A stretch of 23,592 bases of DNA from a virus. The position numbers were made by a program, and so were the translations under genes. The number at the start of each line of letters is the position of its first letter. Positions within the stretch are counted from its first letter, which is position 1. The stretch covers positions 1 to 23,592 of the IMG/VR virus record IMGVR_UViG_3300032046_005453; one strand, given 5' to 3'. Shown piece after piece: positions 6,851-14,987 of the stretch. Under the pieces are notes generated by a model. That model saw only the letters and a list, made by a program, of their open reading frames with translations, was not told the origin of the DNA and did not search any database.

Positions 6851-9154
6851 ATGATCAACTATTTAAAAATTAAAGACGGCCTATTTTTAGCGAATCAGAC
6901 CGTTGCGTTAGAAGCGCAAAAAGAAAAAGCTGTAGAGCTCCACACTCAACACATCTTCGTAATTGACTGTTCTGGGTCAATGTCAGGAGAATTACCTACC
7001 ATCCGTAAAGATTTGTACAACAAAATCTCAACAATGCTTAAACCAAAAGATTCTGTTACCATTATTTGGTTTTCAGGAAGAGGTCAATATGGCGTATTAT
7101 TGGAAGATTATAATATCAGTAGTGGCATTTCTCTTGAAAAAGTAAGAGATGTTATTAATAAACATTTAACCCCTCAAGGTCTTACAGCATTTAAAGATTC
7201 TTTAGTTGAAGTTAAAGAAGTTGTTAATAGAGTTCGTAGTAACAACCCCGAAATGTTACATTCTATGTTTTTCCTTACTGATGGATGTGATAATCAATAT
7301 TCTACAAAAGAAATATTAAAAGCAACATCTGATCTTAAGGAATATTTAAACAGTGCTACAATGGTTGAATATGGTTGGTATTGTAATAAAGAATTAATGG
7401 CCCAAATGGCTCAGGAAATTGGTGGTGTTCACACATTTAGCCAAAACTTCCAGGATTATGAACCATATCTTACAAAACAATTTACAGGAGATAATAAAGG
7501 AAAGAGAAAGTATATCCAACTTGATAATACTGCAAAATTTGACCTTGTATTTAATATTGTTGATAATGAAATCGTTCTTTATAAATCAAACGAAAACAAT
7601 GAGATTTTAGTAAGTATTGATGGTGAGACGAATATTTTTTATTTTACCGACAAAGCTGTAGGTACTACTATGGATCCTAATTTTGCAGAAGATATGGCTA
7701 GTAAAGGTCAAGACCATCCAATGATGCAAGGTTTGTATGCTTCACTATTTGCATTAAGCAGAAAAGGTGATTATAATACTGTTTCTGAAGTTTTAAAATA
7801 CTTAGGAGATGCTTATTTAATCGTTGAAAAAGCAAATACATTCGGAACTCAAAAAATTAATGAGCTAGAACAGAAATTTAAAGACGCTGTTAACGATAAA
7901 TCAAAAAGATATACTGAAGGGTATAATCCTAAATTAGAGCCAGCAGAAGACGCATATTGCGTTCTAGACCTGATTGAAGACCTTATGTCTAAAGACGAAA
8001 ACTTGTGGTACCCACAACATGAAGCTTTCAATTATAAAAGAATTGGTAGTAAGACTGTTGCTAAATTAGCAGAGCTTTCAGAAGAAGACAGAAATAGAGT
8101 TAATGACCTTCTTGATCAAAATAAATTAGATGAGGCGCACAAGCTTCTTGAAGAAATTCAAAAGAACATGCCAGCTCAACTTAAATTTATTTACGACGGA
8201 GATTTACAACCTTTCCAAATATCTGATCTTGTATGGAATGAATCAAGAGCTAATTTATCGGTTCAAGTGAACTATAAAGGACATGTTGTTCTTCCTGCAA
8301 ATTCATTTAATCTTCCAGCTGAATTTAAAACTAACCAATTCAGAAATTATACTTTGATTAAAGACGGTGTTGTTTATAATTATACACTTCCTGTTTCTTT
8401 ATCAAAAGAAACTTTTGACAAACTTCAATCTAATGGATTATTAAAAGGAGAATTTTTTGAAGCTAATAAAATTTATGTTCTTGATTTCTCTAAGATTCCT
8501 GTTATTAATAGAAAAATGGCAAAGACTCTTTCTGCAAAAGAATTGTTTACAAACGAATGGGAACTTACAAAATTAAAAGCTGCAAATGCAGTTTATAATT
8601 TCTACAAGAAAAAACATTTCGAAAATCTTGGTGCGAAATTTTCTGAGACTTATGGTGTTGATGCAGCTAAGTGGCTTTCAGAACTTGGTCTTAAAGAATA
8701 TGGATTTACCCCTCCATCTAAGACAGAAAAAACAGGAGAAGAAATTGATGTTAACGTTTTAGAAGTTAAAATAGAAAAACTAAGTTCTTCAATAGTTAAG
8801 AAAGATATTGAAACTGCTGAGAAAAAAATTCTTGCAGAAAGTAAAGACTTATCTCCTAAAGAAGCGTTAACAGAAAATGCTATTAGAGAATTTAATCAAT
8901 TCCTTGGATTGCTCAAAGATGTTAAGGACAAAGATAAAATGCTTGAGAATTGGCTTTATGATAAATCTAAAGCATTCAGAAGTCAAAAGAATAAATTGAT
9001 GTCTGATATCTCTAAGGCTAAATTTTTAACCATTGTAGGCAAAAATTGGTTCGTAGAATTTACTGATAGAAGTCAAAATGAAATGACATTAAACATTGAC
9101 TCTAAAGAGTTGAAGTTTAAAGTTGAAGACAAGATGGAAACAGTTAAGATCTAA
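6851..9154 (+). CDS. Large von Willebrand factor A (VWA) domain protein
   Basis: A 767-residue protein with an N-terminal VWA domain, a fold that binds a metal ion and protein partners. The metal site (MIDAS) is complete: D39-C-S41-G-S43 after a hydrophobic strand (HIFVI), Thr112 in LTAF, and Asp144 in FLTDG. The remaining 550 residues are charged and mostly helical, with no domain I recognise. No signal peptide or membrane segment is seen, so it should act in the cytoplasm or in the virion. I chose ATG 6851 because the in-frame ATG at 6779 lies within the divergent promoter region and adds an atypical 24 residues; a near-match TATTTGT sits 29 nt before 6851. It is the only plus-strand gene between two minus blocks, with a shared terminator at its end. 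Confidence 0.85.
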   Translation: MINYLKIKDGLFLANQTVALEAQKEKAVELHTQHIFVIDCSGSMSGELPTIRKDLYNKISTMLKPKDSVTIIWFSGRGQYGVLLEDYNISSGISLEKVRDVINKHLTPQGLTAFKDSLVEVKEVVNRVRSNNPEMLHSMFFLTDGCDNQYSTKEILKATSDLKEYLNSATMVEYGWYCNKELMAQMAQEIGGVHTFSQNFQDYEPYLTKQFTGDNKGKRKYIQLDNTAKFDLVFNIVDNEIVLYKSNENNEILVSIDGETNIFYFTDKAVGTTMDPNFAEDMASKGQDHPMMQGLYASLFALSRKGDYNTVSEVLKYLGDAYLIVEKANTFGTQKINELEQKFKDAVNDKSKRYTEGYNPKLEPAEDAYCVLDLIEDLMSKDENLWYPQHEAFNYKRIGSKTVAKLAELSEEDRNRVNDLLDQNKLDEAHKLLEEIQKNMPAQLKFIYDGDLQPFQISDLVWNESRANLSVQVNYKGHVVLPANSFNLPAEFKTNQFRNYTLIKDGVVYNYTLPVSLSKETFDKLQSNGLLKGEFFEANKIYVLDFSKIPVINRKMAKTLSAKELFTNEWELTKLKAANAVYNFYKKKHFENLGAKFSETYGVDAAKWLSELGLKEYGFTPPSKTEKTGEEIDVNVLEVKIEKLSSSIVKKDIETAEKKILAESKDLSPKEALTENAIREFNQFLGLLKDVKDKDKMLENWLYDKSKAFRSQKNKLMSDISKAKFLTIVGKNWFVEFTDRSQNEMTLNIDSKELKFKVEDKMETVKI

Positions 9155-9177
9155 AAAATGTCAAAACGATTATAGCA

Positions 9178-9209
9178 AAAAAAGGGGCCTAATAATAAGC
9201 CCCTTTTTT
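9178..9209. terminator. Bidirectional terminator between VWA and 111-aa genes
   Basis: A perfect 11-bp stem, aaaaaaggggc (9178-9188) with gcccctttttt (9199-9209), lies between two converging genes. It has A and T runs on both sides, so it can end both transcripts. Confidence 0.9.
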
Positions 9210-9228
9210 AATTTCCATAAGTCAAAGA

Positions 9229-9564
9229 TTATACTAATCCTTGTAGTCTTGTATATCCTGCTGTTAATCCAGTTGAGTTAAAAGTTGTGTGTTCGCCTGG
9301 TTTAACATTGTTACCAACAAACTCAAATCCTAAAGTAGCTCCTGTTGGAGTTGCAGTGTTTTTGAAGTAGTAAGAATTTCTTTCGTAATCAAAAATAGTA
9401 ACACCATGTCTTGCAAGAGCAGCACGATTTGTGATTTGTTCAGAAACTCTTAAGCCTTTCATAGCAACAAATTTATTACTAGGAATAACTTTTACTAAAG
9501 CTTTAGACCCATCTTTATATTCTATTTTGAAGGGGTTTGACGAGAAATTGATTAAAATTACCAT
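9229..9564 (-). CDS. Small beta-rich protein, possible virion component (111 aa)
   Basis: This is not a recognised family. The sequence is largely short hydrophobic/polar strands with Gly and Pro turns, no membrane segment and no tag. Residues 25-60 (VKVIPSNKFVAMKG, then VSEQIT at 40-45, an Arg, then VTIFDY) resemble the 90-aa protein at 12547-12819 (VGVILKPGQF, VSDQIT at 38-43, Arg, then ISIEKD), so the two may be paralogues. Short proteins of this style occur among phage head, neck and decoration proteins, but I cannot say which. It has its own TATTTAT element and a terminator, suggesting strong single-gene expression. Confidence 0.7.
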   Translation of the reverse strand: MVILINFSSNPFKIEYKDGSKALVKVIPSNKFVAMKGLRVSEQITNRAALARHGVTIFDYERNSYYFKNTATPTGATLGFEFVGNNVKPGEHTTFNSTGLTAGYTRLQGLV

Positions 9565-9585
9565 AATTGTATGTTTTTGTTTATT

Positions 9586-9592
9586 ATAAATA
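9586..9592 (-). promoter_or_regulatory. TATTTAT element of the 111-aa gene
   Basis: The coding strand reads TCTATTTATAATAAAC, 21 nt before the ATG. Confidence 0.5.
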
Positions 9593-9643
9593 GAAACACC
9601 TTTTTTTAAAAATGGCAGTTTGATAAAAATATTTAAATAAAAA

Positions 9644-9659
9644 AAGGGCCTAAGCCCTT
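9644..9659 (-). terminator. Intrinsic terminator of the GT-GNAT operon
   Basis: The stem aagggc (9644-9649) pairs with gccctt (9654-9659) around a 4-nt loop. On the minus strand a T-rich run follows. It lies 8 nt past the acetyltransferase stop. Confidence 0.75.
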
Positions 9660-9667
9660 CTTAATTT

Positions 9668-10018
9668 TTATAATTCTCTCCACATATAATGCATCGTTTC
9701 ATCTACATTCCCGTCTATGATAAAACCACATTCTTTATAGAAATTGATTGCAGTCTCATTTTCAACTAATACTGCTAGTCTAATAGTTTTAGCTCCTTTT
9801 TCTTTTTCTGCCTCTACTACTTTTTCCATTAACGTTTTTCCATATCCTTCTCCTCTAAATTGCTCGCCAATAGAAAACATCATAATTACTTTGTCGTTTT
9901 CAGACATTGATTCTTTAGGCTTTATGAAATCAGTATGCCCAACCCAAGCGCCTCCCACATAGACCCCGTCTACATTTAGGCTATAATAATCATCTCTTTT
10001 AAGTGAAATTTCTGACAT
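9668..10018 (-). CDS. GNAT-family N-acetyltransferase
   Basis: A 116-residue protein of the GNAT fold, which moves an acetyl group from acetyl-CoA to an amine. The acetyl-CoA-binding motif A is clear: FSIGEQFRGEGYGKTLM, with RGEGYG at 55-60 fitting R/Q-x-x-G-x-G/A. Motif B follows as NETAINFYKECGF (87-99), typical of GNAT C-termini. It is short for the family and lacks much of the usual N-terminal region, but the catalytic core is present. It starts 12 nt after the glycosyltransferase stop, so the two are cotranscribed. The substrate may be an amino sugar transferred by that partner, or a protein; the sequence does not decide. Confidence 0.85.
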   Translation of the reverse strand: MSEISLKRDDYYSLNVDGVYVGGAWVGHTDFIKPKESMSENDKVIMMFSIGEQFRGEGYGKTLMEKVVEAEKEKGAKTIRLAVLVENETAINFYKECGFIIDGNVDETMHYMWREL

Positions 10019-10030
10019 TTTTTTAAATTT

Positions 10031-11323
10031 TTAAATTGAAACAATCGATTCGTTAACTTTTTTATTTACTTCTTTTTTAGCCATAATGCTTTTATACATT
10101 TCAGCTCTTTGAGCAGTAACAATCTTTAAATCATATTTTTCTTTTACGTAATTATGAAGATTGTCTGCAAGCATTTGTCTATATTCAGGATCTTGAACAA
10201 CCTTCTTAATAGCCTTATACCAATCATCTTTATTATCTTTGATTAATATACCTGTCTCACCATCTTTTAATAGTTCTTTATATATACCAAAGTTTTGAGC
10301 AATTAAAACTTTCTTTTTCATTCCAGCTTCAATTATTTTTAATTCAGATTTAACTTCGTTAAAATAATTTACTCTGTTTATTATTTGGCCCTTATCTGTC
10401 TTATAAACATCGATAGCGTCAATTGGAGCTAAACATACATCACAATAGTCATAATGTTTAGCATATTGAGTAAGAGGCAGTGTCCATCTTCTAATATAAT
10501 TTTTCTTATATTGTTCAGGGTAATCTTCTCTCTTAATTTTTTTAAGCCATTTGAAATATTCAGGATCTTCACTTTCTTCTCTGTAATTTGCTGTGAAAAT
10601 CTCCTCAAACTTATTCCAGATAGTTTCGTGTGGTTGAATTGATCTAGTAGTTCTAGAACCGTCAGGTTTAATTTCTGTGATTGTACCTCTTATGTCGTAA
10701 CCACACATGATCATTTGAAATTTATCTTTTAAATCCTTATTGTTATAAAGCATTCTCATTGAATTCTCCATAAGTTTTAAGTCATTAAAATGAGATGAAC
10801 CTCCAATCCATGAAACTCTACACTTACCACTTTCGTTAGGAACAGCTTCTGAGGTCCACATCTTATCATTCATATTTAATGCATTTGGTATAACCAAAAC
10901 ATTTGAATTTATTGGTTTTATATAACCAGCAAAGATATTTGTTGTTGTACTAACATAATCAGATTGCGCAATAACTTCTTTTATTTTTTCTGTTAACCCC
11001 TCTTTTTTAACAAGTTCATATAAAGGGTGAGTTGTAGGTGGTTCCCAAAAATCATCTATATCCATGATCATTGTCACGCCAAGTTCTTTTAGTTTAGAAA
11101 AAATTTCTCCCATTTTTTCATGGGGACCAAAATGTCTATGAAAATGTATGATATCAAATTGCTTTAGATATTCAAAATTATCAAAAGCTGGCGCTAGATT
11201 AATCTCTACATCAAACTCTTCTCCATGATACTTAGAAAGAGCCTGTGCAGGCCAGATATTACGAAAATGCCCTACGCCTTGACTGTCCGAAGGTGCCATT
11301 AAAATTTTAATTTTTTTGCTCAT
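10031..11323 (-). CDS. Glycosyltransferase, GT4-like (GT-B fold)
   Basis: A 430-residue sugar transferase. The N-terminal half has IIHFHRHFGP (58-67), MDIDDFWEPP (87-96) and VLVIPNALN (142-150), the usual signature between the two domains of GT4 enzymes. The second domain begins with VSWIGGSSHFNDL (170-182). The donor site near the C-terminus reads ELKIIEAGMKKKVLI, then GETGILI (355-361). A 90-residue polar insert (about 212-300) separates the strands. No signal peptide is seen, so it is cytoplasmic. It is first of a two-gene operon with the acetyltransferase. Its leader has no exact TATTTAT. This pair sits between two head-type genes and looks like an accessory insertion. Confidence 0.85.
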   Translation of the reverse strand: MSKKIKILMAPSDSQGVGHFRNIWPAQALSKYHGEEFDVEINLAPAFDNFEYLKQFDIIHFHRHFGPHEKMGEIFSKLKELGVTMIMDIDDFWEPPTTHPLYELVKKEGLTEKIKEVIAQSDYVSTTTNIFAGYIKPINSNVLVIPNALNMNDKMWTSEAVPNESGKCRVSWIGGSSHFNDLKLMENSMRMLYNNKDLKDKFQMIMCGYDIRGTITEIKPDGSRTTRSIQPHETIWNKFEEIFTANYREESEDPEYFKWLKKIKREDYPEQYKKNYIRRWTLPLTQYAKHYDYCDVCLAPIDAIDVYKTDKGQIINRVNYFNEVKSELKIIEAGMKKKVLIAQNFGIYKELLKDGETGILIKDNKDDWYKAIKKVVQDPEYRQMLADNLHNYVKEKYDLKIVTAQRAEMYKSIMAKKEVNKKVNESIVSI

Positions 11324-11384
11324 TTGCTTTTAATTTTAATGAAAATATATCCCTATAAAAAGTAAAAGTAAAGTAAAAACAAAA

Positions 11385-11407
11385 AAACCTGCTTTTTAGG
11401 CAGGTTT
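11385..11407 (-). terminator. Intrinsic terminator of the 350-aa gene
   Basis: The stem aaacctgc (11385-11392) pairs with gcaggttt (11400-11407) around a 7-nt loop, with T run on the minus strand. It is nearly the same sequence as the terminator at 12502-12528. Confidence 0.85.
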
Positions 11408-11412
11408 TAAAT

Positions 11413-12465
11413 TTAATATGTTTCATTAACCCACAGGTCAAACAAGTCAATTAGTTTTTTAATTCTAAGTTTTAATACATAAGTAGAGGCCCATGTATCC
11501 TCTTCGTTTAACCAGTTTATAAAAGCTTTTGGGTATTTAGGCAGTTTATCTATACCAATTAAATCTGAATACCACATATCTGCAAAGTCGCTAGCAGAAG
11601 CATAATTTTCATTAAATTTCTTTTTCATTGTTTTCCTAATCTCTTGTTTGACAAAGGATTCAAAATTTTCTTTAACTACAGTTTGTGAATCTGTTGATTT
11701 TGGAATTTTTCCTTCATAAAACTTAGGTATATTACGAATTATTTCCTTAACTTGTCTTAATTCTTCGTATGAAGTAGAATCAACAAAATCCTGTATTGAA
11801 TTAATTAATTTTGCAGGGATATTTCCATAAATAACCTTGTAATTGCCTTTATTGTTAAGGCCAAACCCTGCAATCGCTTTTGCAATTGAAGGTATAGTTA
11901 ATTTTTTAGTTATGTCCTCTTGTTTTTTTGTTTCTATACTTTGTTGGACTTTTTCTACAGCTTTTTCTTGTTTTCTTACTTTTGACCCTGATTTTAATGT
12001 TGCTTGATGTGCTGCTTGACTAGTAAAACCTTCTTTCTCAGAAGAATTTAATATAAATGAAACTGCATCGCTAGCATTATTAAAAATCTTACTTCCAACA
12101 GAAATATTCATTGTTCCGTTTTTAATAGGAAATTGTACTGTGATACCACCATTTTTATATGGGATGTAAACATATCTTCCAGACCTTCCATAGCCCATTG
12201 AAATACGGCTATAAATGTCGTTGTTTTTAAGTTCATCTCTAAGATGATTTATTGTTCCGCTTTTTTGACTAGTGAAAGCCCCTTTTCTACTGCGATATTC
12301 ACCACCACCACCATATTCATCTTCATCACGTTCATAATATTCAGGATCAGAAGAATCTATTTGATATTCTTTCCCAATTGGCTCTCCAGCGTCATTTGTT
12401 ATAGTAACCCAACTGCCTTCTTGGAGTGCTTGTCTTATTAATAACCTAAGATTGATATTTTTCAT
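11413..12465 (-). CDS. Candidate internal head protein with N-terminal tag (350 aa)
   Basis: An unrecognised protein. The first 17 residues, MKNINLRLLIRQALQEG, form an amphipathic tag like that of other proteins here, and LQE-G (14-17) fits the gp21-type L/I-x-E cleavage consensus; cutting there would remove just the tag. An acidic Gly-rich stretch follows (about 38-58). A beta-rich part comes next, including GRSGRYVYIPYKNGG and a YKVIYGN segment further on. A helical C-terminal half includes WLNEED. It has no membrane segment. It is a single-gene unit with a TATTTAT element 16 nt upstream and a terminator. Packaging in the head is inferred from the tag and the company it keeps. Confidence 0.6.
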   Translation of the reverse strand: MKNINLRLLIRQALQEGSWVTITNDAGEPIGKEYQIDSSDPEYYERDEDEYGGGGEYRSRKGAFTSQKSGTINHLRDELKNNDIYSRISMGYGRSGRYVYIPYKNGGITVQFPIKNGTMNISVGSKIFNNASDAVSFILNSSEKEGFTSQAAHQATLKSGSKVRKQEKAVEKVQQSIETKKQEDITKKLTIPSIAKAIAGFGLNNKGNYKVIYGNIPAKLINSIQDFVDSTSYEELRQVKEIIRNIPKFYEGKIPKSTDSQTVVKENFESFVKQEIRKTMKKKFNENYASASDFADMWYSDLIGIDKLPKYPKAFINWLNEEDTWASTYVLKLRIKKLIDLFDLWVNETY

Positions 12466-12481
12466 ATTATGAATGTTTTAC

Positions 12482-12488
12482 ATAAATA
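12482..12488 (-). promoter_or_regulatory. TATTTAT element of the 350-aa gene
   Basis: The coding strand reads TATATTTATGTAAAAC, 16 nt before the ATG. Confidence 0.5.
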
Positions 12489-12501
12489 TATTATAAAACG
12501 A

Positions 12502-12528
12502 AAAAACCCGCTTTTTAGGCAGGTTTTT
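12502..12528 (-). terminator. Intrinsic terminator of the 90-aa gene
   Basis: A 10-bp stem with one mismatch (12502-12511 with 12519-12528), T run on the minus strand. It shares the core gctttttaggcaggtttt with the terminator at 11385-11407. Confidence 0.8.
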
Positions 12529-12546
12529 AAATATTAATTCAGGTTT

Positions 12547-12819
12547 TTAACCTTTATAATCAGCAGCTTCTTGTCTGGCTTTTTCGATATCTGTTTGATC
12601 GTATGCCTCACAAAGATTTAGTTTTAAATCGTTGTCAACATCTTTTTCAATAGAAATAAAATTTCTTCTTCTTTGAGCATCCATAGATGAAGTGATTTGA
12701 TCACTTACAAGACAAAATTGACCAGGTTTTAATATTACACCAACCGTTACGGTGTTACTTTTTGCAGCAGCGATTTTAATATCTTGAGCCACTTTAGCGA
12801 TGTTTGTTACTTTCCACAT
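12547..12819 (-). CDS. Small protein, possible virion component (90 aa)
   Basis: This is not a recognised family. It has a beta-rich first 60 residues (TVTVGVILKPGQFCLVSDQI) and a charged helical tail ending DIEKARQEAADYKG. The segment around VSDQIT (38-43) aligns with VSEQIT in the 111-aa protein at 9229-9564. The Lys-Pro-Gly turn after a strand is common in short phage structural proteins, but no specific role can be named. It has its own TATTTAT element and terminator, so it may be an abundant late product. Confidence 0.7.
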   Translation of the reverse strand: MWKVTNIAKVAQDIKIAAAKSNTVTVGVILKPGQFCLVSDQITSSMDAQRRRNFISIEKDVDNDLKLNLCEAYDQTDIEKARQEAADYKG

Positions 12820-12833
12820 AATTTTTAGTTTTT

Positions 12834-12840
12834 ATAAATA
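12834..12840 (-). promoter_or_regulatory. TATTTAT element of the 90-aa gene
   Basis: The coding strand reads GATATATTTATAAAAAC, 14 nt before the ATG, in the 46-nt gap after the 403-aa gene. Confidence 0.5.
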
Positions 12841-12865
12841 TATCTCTTATCTACTTAAAAGTAAA

Positions 12866-14077
12866 TTATTTTTTGATATATCCTTTGTTTTTTGATATTC
12901 TATTTTTTGGCAAGAAATAACTTGTGCCATCGAAGTGCCATTCTTCCACTTCTTGATTTTCGTTCTTTAAAAAATCTCTTCTTCCAGCGCCTATATATTC
13001 TTTAAGAGCCTCAGGTAATTCAGACTTAGTAAAAGACCCATTATCATCAACTAACTTAGCCATATTCAAATCAAACGCAACAGCGTTCAATTCTGTAATG
13101 TCTCCATTGCCTTTAAATAGCCTATTTGATTCTTCCATTGGTCTCATGGCTTGAGATTGATCATAACCATAACCTTCATTTGGTGATGCTACTAATCCTG
13201 TTGGATGTATAGGAACTCCTGCTGAAGTTGTTGGAAGGTTGTTTGGATTTGGAATAGCATTAGGAGTTGCAATGTTATTACCCATCATACCTTTTTGAAT
13301 AAGGTCCTTTACAATCTTTGTAACAACAGCTTCAAGATCAACCGCAGTTGATATTTGAGCCATTATATTAGAATTGTCTGTTCCTGTGGTTTGAGGTAAA
13401 GATGGAGCTCCATATGGATTCTCTTTGTATTTTGCTTGAGCTTCAAAATCAGGATCAAATCTTTTTTCAATAAATTGAGAAGTCCCATTTACATAATTAA
13501 ATTCAATCTCACCAATTTTTTCAAACTTGGCCATATAAACTTCAGCTTTCTTTTTTCCTTCATTAACCCAAAAATCATTCATAGATTTTTTAACATCAGG
13601 ATTTTCAAAAGTTCTAAGAGGTGCATTGGTCAAATTTTCTCCACCATGACTTAATTCATTCATATCAAACACAATTACCTTTGCAGGCTCTATTTTGTTT
13701 AAGAATGATGGCAATTCAGGTGTATATGCAGGAATATTTCCTGAAGTACTTTGATCTATTTGTGTAGTTGAATTTGTGATTCCTGTTCCAAAATTATCAG
13801 CTTCTATTGATGGAGTGTAATATTTATTTGTAGGAACTTCTACATCACCTGTTTCTGTTGGCATTGCATTAGTAGGAGCTGCCATAGGCGGCCCTTCTGT
13901 TTGCTCAGGTATAATTTCAGGTATTGCGTTTCTAGCATTATCCATATTTTGTTTATATAAAATGTCTTTAACTATTTTATCTATAGCGGTACTATCTAAA
14001 ACTTCATTAAGGCCTTCGTTTTTTATTTCGTTAGCAATCATAACTTTAAGTTCCTCTATATTAATCTTTTCCGTCAT
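12866..14077 (-). CDS. Candidate internal head protein with N-terminal tag (403 aa)
   Basis: An unrecognised protein. Residues 1-22 (MTEKINIEELKVMIANEIKN) are an amphipathic tag, and L-N-E-V at 23-26 has the same four residues as the predicted capsid protein cut site. Next come a helix (27-50), a Pro/Thr/Asn-rich linker (about 51-125), a compact region with VIVFDMNELSHGG and EFNYVNGTSQFIEKRFDPDF, a second Pro/Asn-rich linker, and a C-terminal part with AVAFDLNMAKL and EEWHFDGTSYFLPKNRI. The latter two regions look alike (FDMNEL/FDLNMAK; YVNGTSQFIEKR/HFDGTSYFLPKN) and may be an internal repeat. No terminator is seen after it, so it may be read through into the 90-aa gene. Confidence 0.6.
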   Translation of the reverse strand: MTEKINIEELKVMIANEIKNEGLNEVLDSTAIDKIVKDILYKQNMDNARNAIPEIIPEQTEGPPMAAPTNAMPTETGDVEVPTNKYYTPSIEADNFGTGITNSTTQIDQSTSGNIPAYTPELPSFLNKIEPAKVIVFDMNELSHGGENLTNAPLRTFENPDVKKSMNDFWVNEGKKKAEVYMAKFEKIGEIEFNYVNGTSQFIEKRFDPDFEAQAKYKENPYGAPSLPQTTGTDNSNIMAQISTAVDLEAVVTKIVKDLIQKGMMGNNIATPNAIPNPNNLPTTSAGVPIHPTGLVASPNEGYGYDQSQAMRPMEESNRLFKGNGDITELNAVAFDLNMAKLVDDNGSFTKSELPEALKEYIGAGRRDFLKNENQEVEEWHFDGTSYFLPKNRISKNKGYIKK

Positions 14078-14092
14078 AGTTTAAATTTACTT

Positions 14093-14099
14093 ATAAATA
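14093..14099 (-). promoter_or_regulatory. TATTTAT element of the 403-aa gene
   Basis: The coding strand reads GATATTTATAAGTAAAT, 15 nt before the ATG. It faces away from the element of the PhoH gene in the same 90-nt divergent region. Confidence 0.5.
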
Positions 14100-14147
14100 T
14101 CTAGTTTTTTTCATTCTTAAGCTCTTTATTTTAAAGAAAAAAAGCTA

Positions 14148-14154
14148 TATTTAT
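14148..14154 (+). promoter_or_regulatory. TATTTAT element of the PhoH gene
   Basis: The plus strand reads TATATTTATAAAAAAC, 13 nt before the PhoH ATG. Its orientation follows its gene. Confidence 0.5.
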
Positions 14155-14167
14155 AAAAAACAATTAC

Positions 14168-14956
14168 ATGGGAGATAAAAAAAGGCCTAGCAAAAGAGTG
14201 CCAAGATATGAACAGGAAGAGATTCAATCTTATAAAAACAATTCACAATCCATTAGAAACGGAACTAATGAGTTCATAACTGTAAAGAAATTGGCTTTTG
14301 AATTGACAAAAAAGCAAAAGGAGCTAGTAAAGCTACTACATGGTAATAAAATCATTACCATTACAGGACCTCCAGGTACATCAAAAACATTTATTGCATG
14401 TTATGCCGCCATACAAGCTTATATGTCAGGAAAATGTAAGCATATAATTCTTTCTAAGCCAACAGAGATATTATCAGGGACAAAAGACCCAGGTGCTCTT
14501 CCAGGATCACTAGAAGAAAAAATGTCTGTTTATGCAGAATCTTTTCTTGATTCATTTGATGAAATTCTTGATAAAAAAGATTTTAAACACCTATGGAGCG
14601 ATAAAGTAATAGAGTTTAAGCCTGCTCAGTTTTTAAGAGGAAGAACTTTAAAAGATTCCTTTATTATAGTCGATGAGTTTCAGAATTTTGACATAAAAGC
14701 TCTTAAAAGTATTGTTACTCGTCTTGGGCGTAATAGTACAATAGTATTTATGGGGGACACTAGACAAAATGATATAAATAAAAAATACGTTGCTGTTGAC
14801 GCTTTTAATGAGATAATAAAACCAATTAAAGGCTGTGCCATTTTTCAATTTGAAAGAGCGGACATTGTACGTGAACAAATATTAATTGATATTGTTGATA
14901 GATTTGAGAAATTTGAGGACGAAGGCAGTCTACCAGCTACCCAAAAAGGAAATTAG
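14168..14956 (+). CDS. phoH: PhoH-like ATPase
   Basis: A 262-residue P-loop ATPase of the PhoH family, common in large phages; its role there is unsettled, with RNA-related and stress roles proposed. The Walker A region is GPPGTSKT (67-74), where Ser72 replaces the second glycine of G-x-x-x-x-G-K-T. Next come SKPTE, then the PhoH signature FLRGRTLKDSFIIVDEFQN (155-173), which holds Walker B Asp169-Glu170, and FMGDTRQND (194-202). The usual DEAQN is DEFQN here. The first 50 residues are a basic, polar extension. It is first in a two-gene plus-strand unit. Confidence 0.9.
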   Translation: MGDKKRPSKRVPRYEQEEIQSYKNNSQSIRNGTNEFITVKKLAFELTKKQKELVKLLHGNKIITITGPPGTSKTFIACYAAIQAYMSGKCKHIILSKPTEILSGTKDPGALPGSLEEKMSVYAESFLDSFDEILDKKDFKHLWSDKVIEFKPAQFLRGRTLKDSFIIVDEFQNFDIKALKSIVTRLGRNSTIVFMGDTRQNDINKKYVAVDAFNEIIKPIKGCAIFQFERADIVREQILIDIVDRFEKFEDEGSLPATQKGN

Positions 14957-14968
14957 AAAATTTCAAAC

Positions 14969-14975
14969 TATTTAT
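14969..14975 (+). promoter_or_regulatory. TATTTAT element of the 65-aa gene
   Basis: The plus strand reads ACTATTTATAAACAAA, 12 nt before the ATG at 14988. It is placed in the 31-nt gap after phoH, so the small gene may have its own transcript. Confidence 0.5.
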
Positions 14976-14987
14976 AAACAAAAAGTT

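Noticed and set aside
6851-14956. A MoxR-VWA type chaperone pair made of the VWA and PhoH proteins
   Set aside because: PhoH is not a MoxR AAA ATPase and the genes are 5 kb apart in different units.
14886-14987. Upstream extension of the 65-aa protein inside phoH
   Set aside because: The extra 34 codons lie in the coding part of phoH and in its 3' gap. ATG 14988 follows its own leader element.
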